Part shown: positions 7,681-8,423 of the stretch, piece after piece
How positions within the stretch are numbered: the first letter of the stretch is position 1
Layout of the letters: each line of letters starts with the position of its first letter
Assembly (NCBI GenBank): GCA_903825095.1
Contig: CAIJZF010000386.1
Coordinates: 1 to 8,423 of the forward strand
Length of the DNA: 8,423 bases
Source of the DNA: an uncultured Bacteroidota bacterium
GTDB taxonomy: Bacteria > Bacteroidota > Bacteroidia > Chitinophagales > Chitinophagaceae
Reading direction: 5' to 3'
Translations under genes and position numbers: made by a program
The notes under the pieces: model-generated
Told to the model about the DNA's origin: nothing
What the model saw: only the letters and a program-made list of their open reading frames with translations
Database searches by the model: none

Positions 7681-8423
7681 CAAAAGATGCAAAAAATACC
7701 CAAAATATAGACCAACCATTTTGCCTTTTTTGTATACAGCCAAGCATACATAAGTATTAGAGCCAAGTAGTATAAAACTACTTGGTCTAGGCCAAAAGAA
7801 ATGATTAAGGGTCGATTAATAGGCAGGGCATCTAAATGGCTAATGGTTTTATTTATACCTATTATATATTTTTCTATTATTTGCCCCTCTAATTTTGGAA
7901 GTCCCATAATGGAAGGGGTGATGACTAATAGGGCTAATGCATATAAAAGCAGTGTACTTAAAGGCACCATGATAAAATTACTAATGAGCACCAAGGAAGC
8001 TAGTTGGTGAAAATGAAAAAGTAAAATAGGTAGGGTGGTTAATTGTGCAGCTATACTAATACATACATTATTCCATAAAAAAATAAAGACAGGGTTATCC
8101 ATGGGTATCATTTTATTGAATAAAGGGTATACTAAATGAATACCCATTACGGCAGCATAAGACAACTGCAGACCAATGTTCTCTAAATTTTTTATATCAA
8201 ATAATAGTAAAATTAATACACCACCTGCCACCATATTTAATGTAAAAAAACTCTACCCTAAAAATTTACCTATATAGTAGATGCTAAAAAACACAGCAGC
8301 TCTTAGAATGGAAGGGCTAGCGAAAGCCATTAGGGGATAGGTCCAAACACAGCATAACACAACTATAAGTTCAATAATAATAAATATTTTTTTTCGAGGT
8401 AGCCAATGGGTTATGCGTAAAAT
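7653..8423 (-). pseudogene. comEC: ComEC/Rec2-family competence channel, interrupted by in-frame TAG and partial
   Basis: ComEC forms the inner-membrane channel for incoming single-stranded DNA in natural transformation. The window holds the Competence domain; the N-terminal part lies beyond the right edge. Reading inward from 8423, the first 56 codons include a membrane segment and the family motif ASPSILRAAVFF. A TAG follows at 8253-8255. The same frame then continues through TLNMVAGG, the signature QLSYAAVMGI and PLFNKMIP, and further hydrophobic segments to TAA at 7653-7655. The longest downstream piece from an ATG is 193 residues starting at 8234. Homology on both sides of the stop in one frame indicates a nonsense mutation rather than a frameshift. 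The product also ends directly after the last hydrophobic segments (CLLKLFSLG), without the soluble C-terminal tail usual in this family. TAG ends another gene in this window, so recoding is unlikely. A sequencing error or two separate functional pieces remain possible. Confidence 0.82.

Noticed and set aside
8253..8255. Reassignment of TAG as a sense codon to explain the comEC interruption
   Set aside because: DUF3109 ends with TAG at 3760-3762 at the expected C-terminus, and no other gene in the window has an internal TAG.

Overview
The window is a compact, A+T-rich chromosomal segment from a member of the Bacteroidota. The best evidence is the pair of adjacent genes for GldE-like and GldD-like proteins, which belong to the gliding-motility gene set of this phylum, placed directly after mutY. 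The DUF3109 protein and the form of PurH (start SVFYKDGL, then GYPSILGGRVKTLHP) also fit this phylum. A chitinophagal or sphingobacterial lineage is possible, but I cannot fix a genus by eye. TAA, TGA and TAG are all used as normal gene ends here.

Plus strand, 86-5156: five tightly packed genes. They are mutY (adenine-DNA glycosylase), a gldE-like CNNM/CBS membrane protein with a probable TTG start, gldD (lipoprotein, start overlapping the gldE stop), a DUF3109 cysteine-rich protein, and a LutB/LldF-type iron-sulfur protein of lactate oxidation. Gaps are 33, -8, 25 and 14 bases. A Bacteroidota-like -7 box directly before lutB suggests it may also have its own promoter.

Minus strand, 8423-5178: reading leftward from the right edge there is a comEC-like DNA-uptake channel gene, then purH, then a DMT/EamA transporter. 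The two gene blocks converge at 5157-5177 with only 21 bases between them. The comEC-like gene is broken by an in-frame TAG at 8253-8255. ComEC-like sequence continues in the same frame on both sides of the stop, and the protein also ends just after its last membrane segments, so this looks like a decaying competence gene. purH starts 53 bases beyond its end.

Most of the window is conserved housekeeping and gliding-related sequence. I see no CRISPR array, insertion sequence, tRNA, rRNA, phage gene or defence system, and no stretch over 300 bases without a gene. I found no convincing new multi-gene system. The points most worth a second look are the interrupted comEC, the lone lutB beside a nine-cysteine DUF3109 protein, the direct mutY-gldE junction with no ssb between them, and a start-proximal promoter-like motif shared by mutY and lutB.
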